Part shown: positions 24,884-33,921 of the stretch, in pieces | Layout of the letters: each line of letters begins with the position of its first letter | How positions within the stretch are numbered: the first letter of the stretch is position 1 | DNA from: an uncultured Planctomyces sp. | GTDB taxonomy: Bacteria; Planctomycetota; Planctomycetia; Planctomycetales; Planctomycetaceae | DNA length: 51,849 nucleotides | Assembly (NCBI GenBank): GCA_937904325.1 | Contig: CALGTK010000199.1 | Location: forward strand, 1 to 51,849 | Direction: 5' to 3' | Translations under genes and position numbers: made by a program | The notes under the pieces: generated by a model | Seen by the model: the letters and a program-made list of their open reading frames with translations, nothing else | Database searches by the model: none | Told to the model about the DNA's origin: nothing

Positions 24884-26338
24884 CTATGAAACGACCGGCA
24901 GGTCGATTTTCAGGCCGTGATTGATCTGCCGAGTGACGATTGAGCCAAGCAGCGTTGTGGTTGTGGTGTCGTGCACGTCAACTTCGACCATCGAACCGGC
25001 GAGGCGTCGGTTTCCGTTGAAGACAACGATCCGGTCGCAGTCCGTGCGACCAACAAGTTGAATGGATGGTGCGTCTCCGTCCGCATCGCCGCGTTTCGTC
25101 GCGGTCTTGCTGGCACCTTCGCAGAGCACTTCGACTGTGGTCCCGATGAACTCAGCATTGTCTTCTTCGCTGATTCGATTCTGGAGTTCCAGCAGTTCGT
25201 TGTTTCGGCGTTTCTTCACGGCATCAGGAATGTCGTCCGGCCAAAGTCCGTTGGCCTTTGTGCCCGGTCGCTCGCTGTACTTGAAGATGAAGCTGTTCTT
25301 GAAGCGAAATTCTTCTACCAGAGCCATGCTCTTCTGAAACGACTCTTCGGATTCTCCACAGAACCCTACAATAAAGTCACTGGAAACCGCACAGCCAGGA
25401 ATGATCGCGTTAATTCGCTGCATCATCTCACGATATTCGGCGACGGTGTAACCGCGTTTCATCGCTTTCAGTTGCTCGTCGCAACCGGACTGTGCCGGGA
25501 CATGCAGATACCGACAAACTTTTGGCAGATCACGAACGGCGTGCAGCAGGTCGTCGGTCATATCCTTGGGGTAGTTGGTGACGAACTTGATTCGCTTAAT
25601 GCCTTCCGTGTCGTGAATCAGCTCAAGCAGGTCAGACATCCGATATTCGCGGCCGTCTTCGGTGTGACGGTAACTGTTGACTGTTTGCCCAAGCAGGGTC
25701 ACTTCCTTAACGCCTTGCTCGGCCAGTGTTCGCACTTCCGATGCGATCAGGCTTGGCGGACGACTTTGTTCCGGGCCGCGAGTCATCGGGACGACGCAAT
25801 ATGTGCAGAATTTGTCGCAGCCGATCATGATCCGTACGAAAGCCTGGTATGGCGACGGACGCATTTCGGGATCGCGTAGTGGGTCATAACTTTCGAAACT
25901 GTTCGCGACAGATTCCCGACTGCCGCCTTTTCGATCGAGACTTAAAGCGGTCTGCCGTTCGTTGCTGTTTCGAGCTCGGTCGATCAACCTTGGAATTTCG
26001 CCAAGTTGTCCTGTGCCGACAACCAGGTCGACGTGTGGAGCCTTCTCAAAAATCAGCTCCTGATCCTTCTGAGCCATGCAGCCCATGACACCAATTACGA
26101 GGTTCGGTCGGTTGCGCTTTTGAAATTTCAGTCTGCCGAGCTGACTGTAGATTTTGTGTTCGGCATGTTCGCGCACGCTGCACGTGTTGAAGAGGATCGT
26201 GTCAGCAGCCTTCACATCCTTTGTCAGCTCAAACTGCTGTTTCCGCAGCGCAGCAACGACCAGTTCACTGTCCAGCATGTTCATCTGGCAGCCGACAGTT
26301 TCGATGTAAAGCTTTTTGTTGTGGGGGGTTCCGGACAT
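24884..26338 (-). CDS. miaB: tRNA-2-methylthio-N6-dimethylallyladenosine synthase MiaB
   Basis: The 484-residue methylthiotransferase has the N-terminal UPF0004 domain with cluster cysteines C17, C53 and C87 (VGCQMN, NTCSVREHAEHK, VMGCMAQ). The radical-SAM motif is C174-xxx-C178-xx-C181 (GCDKFCTYC, followed by VVPMTRGPEQSR). A C-terminal TRAM domain binds the tRNA. It inserts a methylthio group at C2 of isopentenyl-A37 in tRNAs reading UNN codons. VTLLGQTVNSY and DFIVGFCGES match MiaB rather than MtaB or RimO. The next gene on the same strand (26402-26614) ends 63 bp upstream. Confidence 0.95.
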   Translation of the reverse strand: MSGTPHNKKLYIETVGCQMNMLDSELVVAALRKQQFELTKDVKAADTILFNTCSVREHAEHKIYSQLGRLKFQKRNRPNLVIGVMGCMAQKDQELIFEKAPHVDLVVGTGQLGEIPRLIDRARNSNERQTALSLDRKGGSRESVANSFESYDPLRDPEMRPSPYQAFVRIMIGCDKFCTYCVVPMTRGPEQSRPPSLIASEVRTLAEQGVKEVTLLGQTVNSYRHTEDGREYRMSDLLELIHDTEGIKRIKFVTNYPKDMTDDLLHAVRDLPKVCRYLHVPAQSGCDEQLKAMKRGYTVAEYREMMQRINAIIPGCAVSSDFIVGFCGESEESFQKSMALVEEFRFKNSFIFKYSERPGTKANGLWPDDIPDAVKKRRNNELLELQNRISEEDNAEFIGTTVEVLCEGASKTATKRGDADGDAPSIQLVGRTDCDRIVVFNGNRRLAGSMVEVDVHDTTTTTLLGSIVTRQINHGLKIDLPVVS

Positions 26339-26401
26339 GGGGGCATTCTCTACAGTCGCTCGACCTGCTGGGGCGACGTCGAGGGCTGATTCAGATCCAA
26401 C

Positions 26402-26614
26402 TTAGGCGACCGCTGCCTGTGTCTGCTGTTCGGGTGAAGCGGTTTCCGCTTCATCTTTCGCTTTTTGAGCTTCCAGTTCTGCTGCCATTTTGGCCAGATG
26501 ATCGCTGACCGCGATGTGCTCGTATTCGTTTCGATAATTTGTCATGAGCTGAATAAACGACCTCAAGGCGAGCACCGCTGCTGCTGAGTAGAGAACGACA
26601 TGCCACGTTGCCAT
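26402..26614 (-). CDS. Small single-pass membrane protein, 70 residues
   Basis: The start at 26614 is decided by a perfect AAAGGAGG six nt upstream; a longer reading from 26671 would encode the ribosome site as protein. The product begins MATWHVVLYSAAAVLALRSF, one N-terminal membrane helix (about 5-20). A charged, probably helical segment follows (NYRNEYEHIAVSDHLAKMA, ELEAQKAKDEAE) and a Gln/Ala-rich tail. It lies between efp and miaB on the same strand, 143 bp after efp. I know no function; it could be a membrane-anchored adaptor. The strong ribosome site indicates it is made in quantity. Confidence 0.75.
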   Translation of the reverse strand: MATWHVVLYSAAAVLALRSFIQLMTNYRNEYEHIAVSDHLAKMAAELEAQKAKDEAETASPEQQTQAAVA

Positions 26615-26757
26615 TTCGGGCCTCCTTTGTCTTCCTGACTGTGGAGAGCTTCCAGGTTGCCACGTCGACAATACCGGAGCTGACTATGACTGATTTTTTC
26701 AGTTTCAATCCGTGATCTAGTGGCCTGAGAACTTTCCGTTCTCAGAATGTTGGTGAT

Positions 26758-27321
26758 CTATTTTGCCCGCTCAATATAGTCGCCTGTCCGAGCGTCGACT
26801 TTAATCTTCTCGCCCTGATCGATAAAGGCCGGTACCTGCACTTCGACGCCTGTCTCAACCGTCGCTGCTTTCGTCACGTTGGCCGTCGTGTTTCCTCGTG
26901 CGGCAGGTTCGGTATAGGTGACTTCGACGACGACGTGAGCAGGCGGATCAACTCCGATGAGTTGCTCGTTGTAAAACAACAACTCACATTTGGCACCGTC
27001 GAGCAGGAAGTTGGCAGCATCGCCCATTTTTTCGGTTGTGATTGTATACTGCTCGAAGGATTCGTCTTCCATAAAGACGAATCCTTCGCCGTCGCGGTAG
27101 AGGTATTGACCGTTTGATTTGCGAACGTCGGCGGCTTCAAGGCTGTCACCGCTTCGGTACGTCGGGGCGATGATCGTTCCCTTCAGCAGATTTCGAAGCT
27201 TTAATTTGTACAGAGCCTGTCCTTTGCCTGGCTTGACAAAATGGCATTCAATGATGTCGTAAGGCTCGCCGTCGACAAGGACTTTCAGGCCCTTTTTGAA
27301 GTCACTCGAGTTAATGTTCAT
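26758..27321 (-). CDS. efp: Elongation factor P
   Basis: The 187-residue protein shows all three EF-P domains. The N-terminal KOW-like domain carries the modification loop KPGKGQA with Lys33 (equivalent to E. coli Lys34) at its tip. A middle OB domain (TYRSGDSLEAADV, FMEDESFEQYTI) and a C-terminal OB domain ending GEKIKVDARTGDYIERAK follow. EF-P rescues ribosomes stalled at polyproline. The Lys at the loop tip and the divergent epmB gene 285 bp away imply beta-lysylation; the ligase gene epmA is not in the window. Confidence 0.96.
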   Translation of the reverse strand: MNINSSDFKKGLKVLVDGEPYDIIECHFVKPGKGQALYKLKLRNLLKGTIIAPTYRSGDSLEAADVRKSNGQYLYRDGEGFVFMEDESFEQYTITTEKMGDAANFLLDGAKCELLFYNEQLIGVDPPAHVVVEVTYTEPAARGNTTANVTKAATVETGVEVQVPAFIDQGEKIKVDARTGDYIERAK

Positions 27322-27606
27322 TCGGTATCACTCGTCTCTGGGCAGTTCTGAAGCTCGTTATTGAGTACATCGACGGATGTTCGCCGATTCTGGCAGTGAT
27401 TGACTGCTGGCAGCGAGGCGTGACAATAGCAGATCGCTTCCGTGGCACAAACCTGAAGGTGTGAGCCAACCAGTGGTTCCGTCGAATCTGACGTCGTCGT
27501 GTCGGCATCATTGGCAGTCTGCAGGCGGTTGTGTTCGGAGTGACCTGCTACATTCCGAAATGATACGGAAGACGGTCAACCAATCGGTGTTTGAGCGAGA
27601 AACCAA

Positions 27607-28626
27607 GTGTCAGTACCCGAAGTAGATGAGCGAACGAGGTCGAATGTACTCTCGGATTGGCATTGTTCATTGGCCGCCGCAATTCGCGATACAAGTGAAC
27701 TTCTGGACGAACTTCGGCTGAAAGATTTTGCTGTTCGAGTTTCTCCTGACGCGGCAGAAGCGTTTGCGCTCATGGTTCCGCGGAGCTTCCTCGCAAGGAT
27801 GCGGCCGGGAGATCCTGATGATCCACTGCTCAGACAGGTGCTTCCGCTGGACGACGAACTCCGGCCGGTCGCAGGCTTTGATCTGGACGCTGTGTCGGAT
27901 GCGGAATTTCGTAAGGCTCCGGGATTGCTGCACAAGTACCATGGTCGGACCTTGTTGATTGCCGCCGGAAGCTGTGCGGTGAACTGTCGATACTGCTTCC
28001 GACGTCATTACCCGTACGGCGACGAGCCGAGACGACTTGATGACTGGGAGCCGGCACTTCAGCAACTTCGAATTGACACGTCGATTTCGGAAGTGCTGCT
28101 CAGCGGCGGCGATCCTCTGATGTTGACCGATGTGCGGCTTGGCCAACTGATTGCGCGTCTGGAAGCGATTCCGCATCTCAGACGGTTGCGGATTCACACT
28201 CGCTTGCCAATTGTTTTGCCAGACCGCGTGACGGACCAACTGCTCGGTATACTGACCGAGAGTCGGCTGACGCCGATTGTTGTAGTGCATTCCAACCATG
28301 CTGCCGAAGTGGTGGCTGATTGTGAGGCGGCGTTACGACGTCTGGTTCGAGCGGGTGTCACGGTTCTTAATCAGGCGGTACTGCTGCGTGGTGTCAATGA
28401 TTCCGTGGATGCGCTGGAGGAATTGTCCGAGTCGCTGATCAATGTTGGCGTGATGCCGTACTATCTCCATCAGTTGGATCGTGTTTCCGGAGCTGCGCAT
28501 TTCGAGGTCGATCCTGACGTTGGGCGACGTTTGATTGCAGAGCTTCGGAAGCGTTTGCCCGGATACGCCGTTCCGAGATACGTTCAAGAAATCACTGGAG
28601 AGGCTCACAAAACAATCATCGAGTGA
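27607..28626 (+). CDS. epmB: EF-P beta-lysylation protein EpmB (lysine 2,3-aminomutase family)
   Basis: The 339-residue radical-SAM enzyme carries cluster motif C123-xxx-C127-xx-C130 (CAVNCRYCFR, followed by RHYPYG). Aminomutase motifs EVLLSGGDPLM, HTRLPIVLPDRVT and LNQAVLLRGVND are present, with the C-terminal PYYLHQLDRVSGAAHF shared by EpmB and KamA. At about 340 residues it lacks the long C-terminal extension of catabolic KamA, favouring EpmB, which makes R-beta-lysine for EF-P. The start is GTG at 27607; an in-frame TGA at 27592 excludes anything longer. It is divergent from efp, so the two are placed to be expressed together. Confidence 0.9.
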   Translation: MSVPEVDERTRSNVLSDWHCSLAAAIRDTSELLDELRLKDFAVRVSPDAAEAFALMVPRSFLARMRPGDPDDPLLRQVLPLDDELRPVAGFDLDAVSDAEFRKAPGLLHKYHGRTLLIAAGSCAVNCRYCFRRHYPYGDEPRRLDDWEPALQQLRIDTSISEVLLSGGDPLMLTDVRLGQLIARLEAIPHLRRLRIHTRLPIVLPDRVTDQLLGILTESRLTPIVVVHSNHAAEVVADCEAALRRLVRAGVTVLNQAVLLRGVNDSVDALEELSESLINVGVMPYYLHQLDRVSGAAHFEVDPDVGRRLIAELRKRLPGYAVPRYVQEITGEAHKTIIE

Positions 28627-28682
28627 CGACAGTCGTCTGCCGGTGGTCGTCTCTTGCTCATACCAGAAAGAGGAATAACATT

Positions 28683-30548
28683 GTGACTTCGCAAACAGCA
28701 CACTCACGAATTCTCGCTTGGCTGTCCGTGACGGTGGCTGTGTCAGTCTTCGTCGGATCGAATCCAGCCCAGGCTGGTTCATCCAACAGTCTGATGGATA
28801 TTTCTGCGGATGGATCGTTGCTGGCATGCAGCAATCGCGACAGCGGTACGGTTACCTTCGTGGATCTCGGCACAAACCAGGTGCTCCGCGAAGTCTCGGT
28901 TGGGCATCATCCCGAAGGTGTCTCGTTCATTGGGCAATCCCGCGAGCTTGCCGTGGCTGTCTATGACGATGACGTTGTTGTCATTATCGACGCAGACTCC
29001 GGTAAAAAACGATCGACAGTGTCAGTTTTCGACGAGCCGTATGGAATCGTTTCGACAACGGATGGCAGCCGCATTTATGTGACGCTCGAATATCCAGGCC
29101 AGGTGGTAGAGATTGATCCTCGGACCTCAGAAATCACACGCACGTTCCCGGCGGGATCATTTACGCGAGGCATCGCGATCACGCCCGACCAGAAGCGGCT
29201 TCTGATCAGCGAATATTTGACGGCGAACCTCCGAGCGATTGATGTGATATCTGGAAAGCTGGTTGATGAATGGCCGGCTGGCAGCACAGATAATCTGGCA
29301 AGACAACTCACAATTCATCCGAAACGCCCCAAGGCCTACGTTAGCTTCATTCGGTCAAAAGTAACGGCGCACCAGGGGGCCGGATCAATTTTCCCCTACC
29401 TGGCCGTTGCGGATTTGATCGATTCAGAAGATTCACGCCGCAAGCGAATGCCGCTGGATTCTGTTTTTGGGACACCAGTGACGGCTAATCCTTGGGAAAT
29501 CGCCATCAGTCCGGACGGGCGAAGACTGTTCGTCGTATTTTCCGGGACCGACGACATGCAGGTCTGCAACACAATTGATGACGATTATCGCGAACTCAGT
29601 CTGGCGAAGTACATCACGACCGGACATAACCCTCGCGCGGTTCGTGTGTCGCCGGACGGCTCTCGGTTTTACGTTTACAACGCTCTGGACTTTGAGGTCG
29701 TCGCATATGACGCTCAGCGTCTGCGACCGATAGCGAATATACCCGTCACTAAGAATCCGTTGTCCCCCGAAGTGCACGTCGGGAAAGTTCTGTTCTACAC
29801 AGCCTTGCAGCCAATGACGGCTCGCCGTTGGATTTCTTGTTCAAGTTGTCACCCCGACGGACAGCCTGATGGACGTACCTGGCACAATCCGGAGGGCTTG
29901 CGTCAGACGCCACCGCTGCGTGGTCTGGCGTTTACTCACCCACAACACTGGTCGGCAGATCGTGACGAGACTCAGGATTTCGAGCATACGATTCGTGGCC
30001 CTTTGATGGGCGGCCGAGGGTTGCACAAGGGGCGTTTGAACAAACCACTCGGTGCGACGAACAAAGGACTGTCGGCGTCGCTCGACGCTCTGGCCGCTTA
30101 CACGAACTCGCACACATTTACCCTGAGTCCATACGCGAAGAATGGGCTGTCTCCTGCAGCCGAACGTGGCCGAAAGTTGTTTGTATCCAGGCAGACGAAG
30201 TGTGCTGAATGCCATTCCGGACCGTTCTTCACTGATTCTCAGTCCGGTAAACCAGGCGTTCGACACGATGTCGGAACCGGCAACGCCGACGAATCTGAAA
30301 CGATGGGGTCGTCGTACAATACGCCGATGCTGCTTGGTCTTTATCGATCGGCACCGTATCTGCATCACGGAACGGCGGCGTCGTTGCAGGACGTGCTGAC
30401 AACGCAGAATGATGGCGACAAACACGGTACAACCAGTCACTTGTCAACCGCAGAGGTGAACGACCTGGCGGAATTTCTGAAGTCTTTGCCGTACGAACTG
30501 CCGGAACCGCTGGCGGCTGCCGCGAGCATAATTAAAGTCGCGAATTGA
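28683..30548 (+). CDS. YVTN beta-propeller / dihaem cytochrome c peroxidase-like protein
   Basis: AAAGAGGA eight nt upstream and an immediate signal peptide (ILAWLSVTVAVSVFVG, ending AQAG) set the start at GTG 28683, giving 621 residues. An in-frame GTG at 28623 overlaps the epmB end and is less likely. Residues ~35-365 are YVTN-type propeller repeats (DISADGSLLACSNRDSGTV, ISPDGRRLFVVFSG). The C-terminal third has two c-haem motifs, C386-SS-C389-H390 and C507-AE-C510-H511. TPPLRGL and NTPMLLGLYRSAPYLHHG are features of the MauG/cytochrome-c-peroxidase family. It is expected in the periplasm as a peroxidase or electron-transfer protein with a protein- or ligand-binding propeller. It follows epmB by 56 bp. 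Confidence 0.88.
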   Translation: MTSQTAHSRILAWLSVTVAVSVFVGSNPAQAGSSNSLMDISADGSLLACSNRDSGTVTFVDLGTNQVLREVSVGHHPEGVSFIGQSRELAVAVYDDDVVVIIDADSGKKRSTVSVFDEPYGIVSTTDGSRIYVTLEYPGQVVEIDPRTSEITRTFPAGSFTRGIAITPDQKRLLISEYLTANLRAIDVISGKLVDEWPAGSTDNLARQLTIHPKRPKAYVSFIRSKVTAHQGAGSIFPYLAVADLIDSEDSRRKRMPLDSVFGTPVTANPWEIAISPDGRRLFVVFSGTDDMQVCNTIDDDYRELSLAKYITTGHNPRAVRVSPDGSRFYVYNALDFEVVAYDAQRLRPIANIPVTKNPLSPEVHVGKVLFYTALQPMTARRWISCSSCHPDGQPDGRTWHNPEGLRQTPPLRGLAFTHPQHWSADRDETQDFEHTIRGPLMGGRGLHKGRLNKPLGATNKGLSASLDALAAYTNSHTFTLSPYAKNGLSPAAERGRKLFVSRQTKCAECHSGPFFTDSQSGKPGVRHDVGTGNADESETMGSSYNTPMLLGLYRSAPYLHHGTAASLQDVLTTQNDGDKHGTTSHLSTAEVNDLAEFLKSLPYELPEPLAAAASIIKVAN

Positions 30549-30649
30549 GCTGTCTTTGTGGTTGCTGCGCAGGTGCTGACGGGTTTGTAAATTCCAAACG
30601 CCCATCCTGCTGGTCACGACAAGCTAATTTGGAAGAGTGATCACGCTGA

Positions 30650-32005
30650 ATGCTTCAGGATAAATCAATGGACCAGTTGCATGGAGTTCTCGAAGATCTT
30701 GATCGAGCGGGGCTTGAAGAACGGCAACTGAAGCAGCTCCAATCGTTGCTTGGGACAATAGCGCAAAGCAACGGTTTCTGGCAGGAGCGAGTTGCCAGGC
30801 TTGGACAGCGAGGCGATCGGAACTTTGTCGTTGAATCGCTCGATGATTTGCAGTCGTTTCCGGTGACGGCCAAAGCTGATCTAGTACAGGATCAGAATCA
30901 AAGCCCGCCGTACGGGACGAATCTGACGTTCGGACGCAATGACTACTCGCGACTTCATCAGACATCGGGCACGACCACCGGTACACCGATGCGGTGGCTG
31001 GATACTCCTGAAAGCTGGGGATGGTTTCTTGAGTCGTGGGCACAGATCTTTCGGATGGTTGGTCTTACTCCGGAAGATCGACTTTGCTTTCCGTTTTCGT
31101 TTGGCCCGTTTATCGGGTTCTGGGCCGCGTTCGAGGGGGCCAATCGGTTGGGGAATCTCTGCCTGGCTGGCGGCGGGATGAGCAGTCAGCAGCGATTGTC
31201 GCTGATTGCGGATAATCAGGCGACAGTCCTCTGCTGTACACCAACCTACGCTTTGCGACTCGCTGAGGTTGCGGCAGAGCAAGACATTGATCTTGCATCG
31301 GGCTCTGTCAGGATGCTGATCGTTGCAGGTGAGCCAGGTGGTAGTATTCAGTCGATCCGTTCGCGGATTGAATCCGCCTGGGGGGCGCGCGTTATTGATC
31401 ATTGGGGGATGACCGAAATTGGCGCATTAGCGGTTGAGTGTGCGGAAAATCCCGGCGGGCTGCACATGCTCGAATCAGAATGTATCCCGGAGATTGTCCA
31501 CCCCGAGACATTGGCGCTCGCGACGGCTGACGGAAACGGAGTACGACGCGGCGAGTTGGTTATCACAAATCTAGGGAGGGTCGGTTCGCCTCTGATCCGG
31601 TACCGAACGGGTGATCTGGTCGAAGCTGATTCTGAACCATGTCCATGTGGCCGAGCGTTGCTTCGACTGAAAGGTGGAATCCTCGGCCGCGCCGATGACA
31701 TGATCACGATTCGAGGAAATAATGTCTTCCCTTCCAGTATTGAGGCCATTCTTCGCGAATTTAAAGAGCTTGTCGAATTCCGGATTGAAGTCAGAACCGT
31801 GCGATCGATGCATCAGATCCGACTGCAACTGGAACCACAGCCCGAACTGTCTGAAAACGCTGCGGCAGAATTGGGACATCGGATCAGGGGTACGATCAAG
31901 GATCGTCTGAATTTTCAGCCGGAAGTTCAGATCGTCGAACAGAACAGTCTGCCGCGGTTCGAACTGAAGGGCCGACGGTTTTTCAGAGTCGACGAGGACT
32001 TATGA
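30650..32005 (+). CDS. Phenylacetate-CoA ligase-like (PaaK family) AMP-forming enzyme
   Basis: The 451-residue adenylate-forming enzyme has the P-loop SGTTTGTP (106-113). IDHWGMTEIGAL is the aryl/acyl pocket and A5 motif, YRTGDLVEA is A7, and LGRADDMITIRGNNVFPSSIE is A8. The C-terminal lid ends with PRFELKGRRFFRV, which carries the lysine region. Length and motifs match PaaK-type ligases that activate aryl or acyl acids as CoA thioesters through an acyl-AMP. ECAENPG and CPCGRALLRL in the middle resemble the Zn-binding part of PaaK relatives. An in-frame ATG at 30668, with AGGA 8 nt upstream, is an equally good start. The final codons overlap the convergent gene by 6 bp. Substrate unknown. Confidence 0.85.
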   Translation: MLQDKSMDQLHGVLEDLDRAGLEERQLKQLQSLLGTIAQSNGFWQERVARLGQRGDRNFVVESLDDLQSFPVTAKADLVQDQNQSPPYGTNLTFGRNDYSRLHQTSGTTTGTPMRWLDTPESWGWFLESWAQIFRMVGLTPEDRLCFPFSFGPFIGFWAAFEGANRLGNLCLAGGGMSSQQRLSLIADNQATVLCCTPTYALRLAEVAAEQDIDLASGSVRMLIVAGEPGGSIQSIRSRIESAWGARVIDHWGMTEIGALAVECAENPGGLHMLESECIPEIVHPETLALATADGNGVRRGELVITNLGRVGSPLIRYRTGDLVEADSEPCPCGRALLRLKGGILGRADDMITIRGNNVFPSSIEAILREFKELVEFRIEVRTVRSMHQIRLQLEPQPELSENAAAELGHRIRGTIKDRLNFQPEVQIVEQNSLPRFELKGRRFFRVDEDL

Positions 32006-32356
32006 TTCCTGGAAGCCTTCGATATTCGACGCGAAATGGGCAAGATCGCTCTGCTGAAGATTCTTCAGCAGGATCGCCTTCTTTTCTGCCTGGCTGAATC
32101 CGTGAATGATGCCAAAAATTATTGATCCACAGACGACGGCTGTAACCTCAACGACGCGCATTGGAAGTTGGAATTCCTTGAGGTCTGCGGAGATTTCGTC
32201 ATCGCTGCAGTATTCGCCAAACTTCTGACGGCAGTACAGAAATTCGATGCCCATCATGTCGCGAGACCACTCGTAGTCGAACGGACCGAATTCCCGGTGT
32301 CGATGTCGCACCCAGAACGCTGACCCTTCGAATCGAAGTCCGGACGCCGTCTCCAC
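32000..32356 (-). CDS. Small conserved-looking protein with one hydrophobic segment
   Basis: The start is GTG at 32356 with AAGG 6 nt upstream; an in-frame TGA lies two codons further up, so it cannot be longer. The 118 residues begin with an aromatic-rich region (FWVRHRHREFGPFDYEWSRD) reminiscent in style of GYF-type modules. An acidic stretch (YCSDDEISADLKEF) and one hydrophobic segment (VVEVTAVVCGSIIFGIIHGF) follow, then a charged tail. I do not recognise a named family. Its stop codon overlaps the end of the convergent ligase gene, an arrangement that argues the frame is real. Confidence 0.6.
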   Translation of the reverse strand: METASGLRFEGSAFWVRHRHREFGPFDYEWSRDMMGIEFLYCRQKFGEYCSDDEISADLKEFQLPMRVVEVTAVVCGSIIFGIIHGFSQAEKKAILLKNLQQSDLAHFASNIEGFQES

Positions 32357-32494
32357 GAATCACCTTGCTGGAAATTGAATACAAATAGTTGCGAAACAGC
32401 CACGCATTCGGACCATCGCAGATGGCAGCATTGTTAGCCGTGGCTGCTGCATCCCGCAACAGCGATCGTATTTGGAGCGATCTGCGAGGTTCCG

Positions 32495-33292
32495 TCAATT
32501 CTCAATATCGAAACCAGGATTGTCGGGCAGTCCGTTGATTCTGCGATTCAGTAAAACGGCGCCGACGACAGCAGTCGTTTGAAACATGGCTCCCACGATG
32601 GGGATCAGCATCAGGCCTGCGACGATTGTTCCGAGGCCGAGCGTTGATGGCAGCCACCGCCTGGCAAACTGTTGTCGGTCCTTCCAGCGAATTCCTCGTA
32701 GTTCTTGTGGGTAACCTAGAAATTCGGCGCCCAGAACCCATGCATGCATGTATCCACCGATGACCAGCGCTGCGACAGTGCCAATGAGCGGGATGATGTT
32801 CAAGAACAGAATTCCAACGTCGATAAGCAGGAGTTTCAATGCTGAACGTAGCGCATCGATGATTTGTCCGCTGTACGAAATCTCGGAAAGTTCGTCGGGT
32901 GTGGAGCCAAGGAAAAGTTCGACGCGATACGCCAGTTTGCTGAACGCCCACGCGCAAAAAACGCTTTGCAACAGGATGTAACATGCCAGACCAATGCCAA
33001 AGGCCAGCATGAGGATTGCGATGAAGCCGATCCATTCGACGATTGGAGTCCACCAGGCGATGGGCAATTCGGTGGCGAACGACGTCCACGCCGACGTGCC
33101 AATCCAGAAGGTCATTAATAGCGAAGCAAAGGCGACCGCGATATTTGTTAACAATGCCCAAACGCCATATTGCCAGAGCGATGGATATCGACAAAGAAAA
33201 CGAAACCCGTCTGCCGCCGTCGAGATACCTTCAATATAGTCCGATACAAGTCGACGTTCCTGTCGTGGTTCCAGCACGTGTGAGTCGTCCAT
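32495..33292 (-). CDS. EI24/CysZ-like membrane protein
   Basis: The 265-residue integral membrane protein has about five to six hydrophobic segments (for example YGVWALLTNIAVAFASLLMTFW, IGFIAILMLAFGIGLACYILL, LGLGTIVAGLMLIPIVGAMF). It has the family pattern LLLIDVGILFLNIIPLIGTVAA...GGYMHAWVLGAEFLGYP. CysZ, the characterised EI24 member, takes up sulfate in enterobacteria; others have no assigned role. The gene begins only 8 bp after tupC, so it is probably the fourth gene of the tungstate transporter operon. This hints at oxyanion handling. Confidence 0.85.
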   Translation of the reverse strand: MDDSHVLEPRQERRLVSDYIEGISTAADGFRFLCRYPSLWQYGVWALLTNIAVAFASLLMTFWIGTSAWTSFATELPIAWWTPIVEWIGFIAILMLAFGIGLACYILLQSVFCAWAFSKLAYRVELFLGSTPDELSEISYSGQIIDALRSALKLLLIDVGILFLNIIPLIGTVAALVIGGYMHAWVLGAEFLGYPQELRGIRWKDRQQFARRWLPSTLGLGTIVAGLMLIPIVGAMFQTTAVVGAVLLNRRINGLPDNPGFDIEN

Positions 33293-33300
33293 CAGGAATT

Positions 33301-33921
33301 TCAGTCTTGTTTGAGGCTGATTGTTGCTTGTGTCAGATCAGCGGGTAGCGGTGTCGGTGACGTGATGAGAATCGTCGAGGCGTCCAGCATATTCAGCGAT
33401 TGGACAACGCACTCAACGCCCCTGGGATCGAGATCCGCGAGCGGTTCATCAAAAAGAAGCAGTTTGGGTTCAAGCACGCACGCTCGTGCGAGTGCTGTGC
33501 GGCGTTTTTCGCCACCGGAAAGTGATTCAACGGAACGACGTGCCAGGTGAGCGACGCCGAATCGTTCAAGCCAGAGTGTTGCCTGGTCATGTCGGGTTGA
33601 TTTGGAGATGGATCGAGCTTTCAGTCCGTATTCGACATTGCTGAGCACTGTTCCGCTGAACAGGTACGGGGATTGATGCACTAAGACGCGATCGGTCACC
33701 GAGGCGTCGACGACACATTCGCCGACGAATGCGGTTTCGATTCCGGCCAGAACTCTGAGCAGTGTGGACTTTCCGCTTCCATTCGGACCGGTGACTCCGA
33801 CTGTGCTGTGCTGCGCGACTGTAGCGTTCGCAACCTGGCAGACCGTCTGTCCGCGTTTAGTGACGGTCAGGCTAGTGATGTCGATCATCGACCGGAAAGT
33901 AGGTTGAACGGGAACCGTCAT
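33301..33921 (-). CDS. tupC: Tungstate/molybdate-type ABC transporter ATP-binding protein
   Basis: The 206-residue ATPase has Walker A GPNGSGKST, a Q-loop HQSPYLFSGTV, the signature LSGGEKRR (Glu where Gln is usual), Walker B LLLFDEPLADLD and a switch-region Thr/Ser (ILITSP) where a His is normal in many ATPases. The short length, with no regulatory domain, fits TupC rather than ModC. Its ATG overlaps the permease stop as ATGA (33918-33921), which shows translational coupling. It energises uptake together with the permease and the lipoprotein encoded just upstream. Confidence 0.88.
   Translation of the reverse strand: MTVPVQPTFRSMIDITSLTVTKRGQTVCQVANATVAQHSTVGVTGPNGSGKSTLLRVLAGIETAFVGECVVDASVTDRVLVHQSPYLFSGTVLSNVEYGLKARSISKSTRHDQATLWLERFGVAHLARRSVESLSGGEKRRTALARACVLEPKLLLFDEPLADLDPRGVECVVQSLNMLDASTILITSPTPLPADLTQATISLKQD

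Noticed and set aside
24971-25879. 302-codon plus-strand open frame opposite miaB
   Set aside because: miaB is unmistakable on the other strand; the antisense frame has no family motif.
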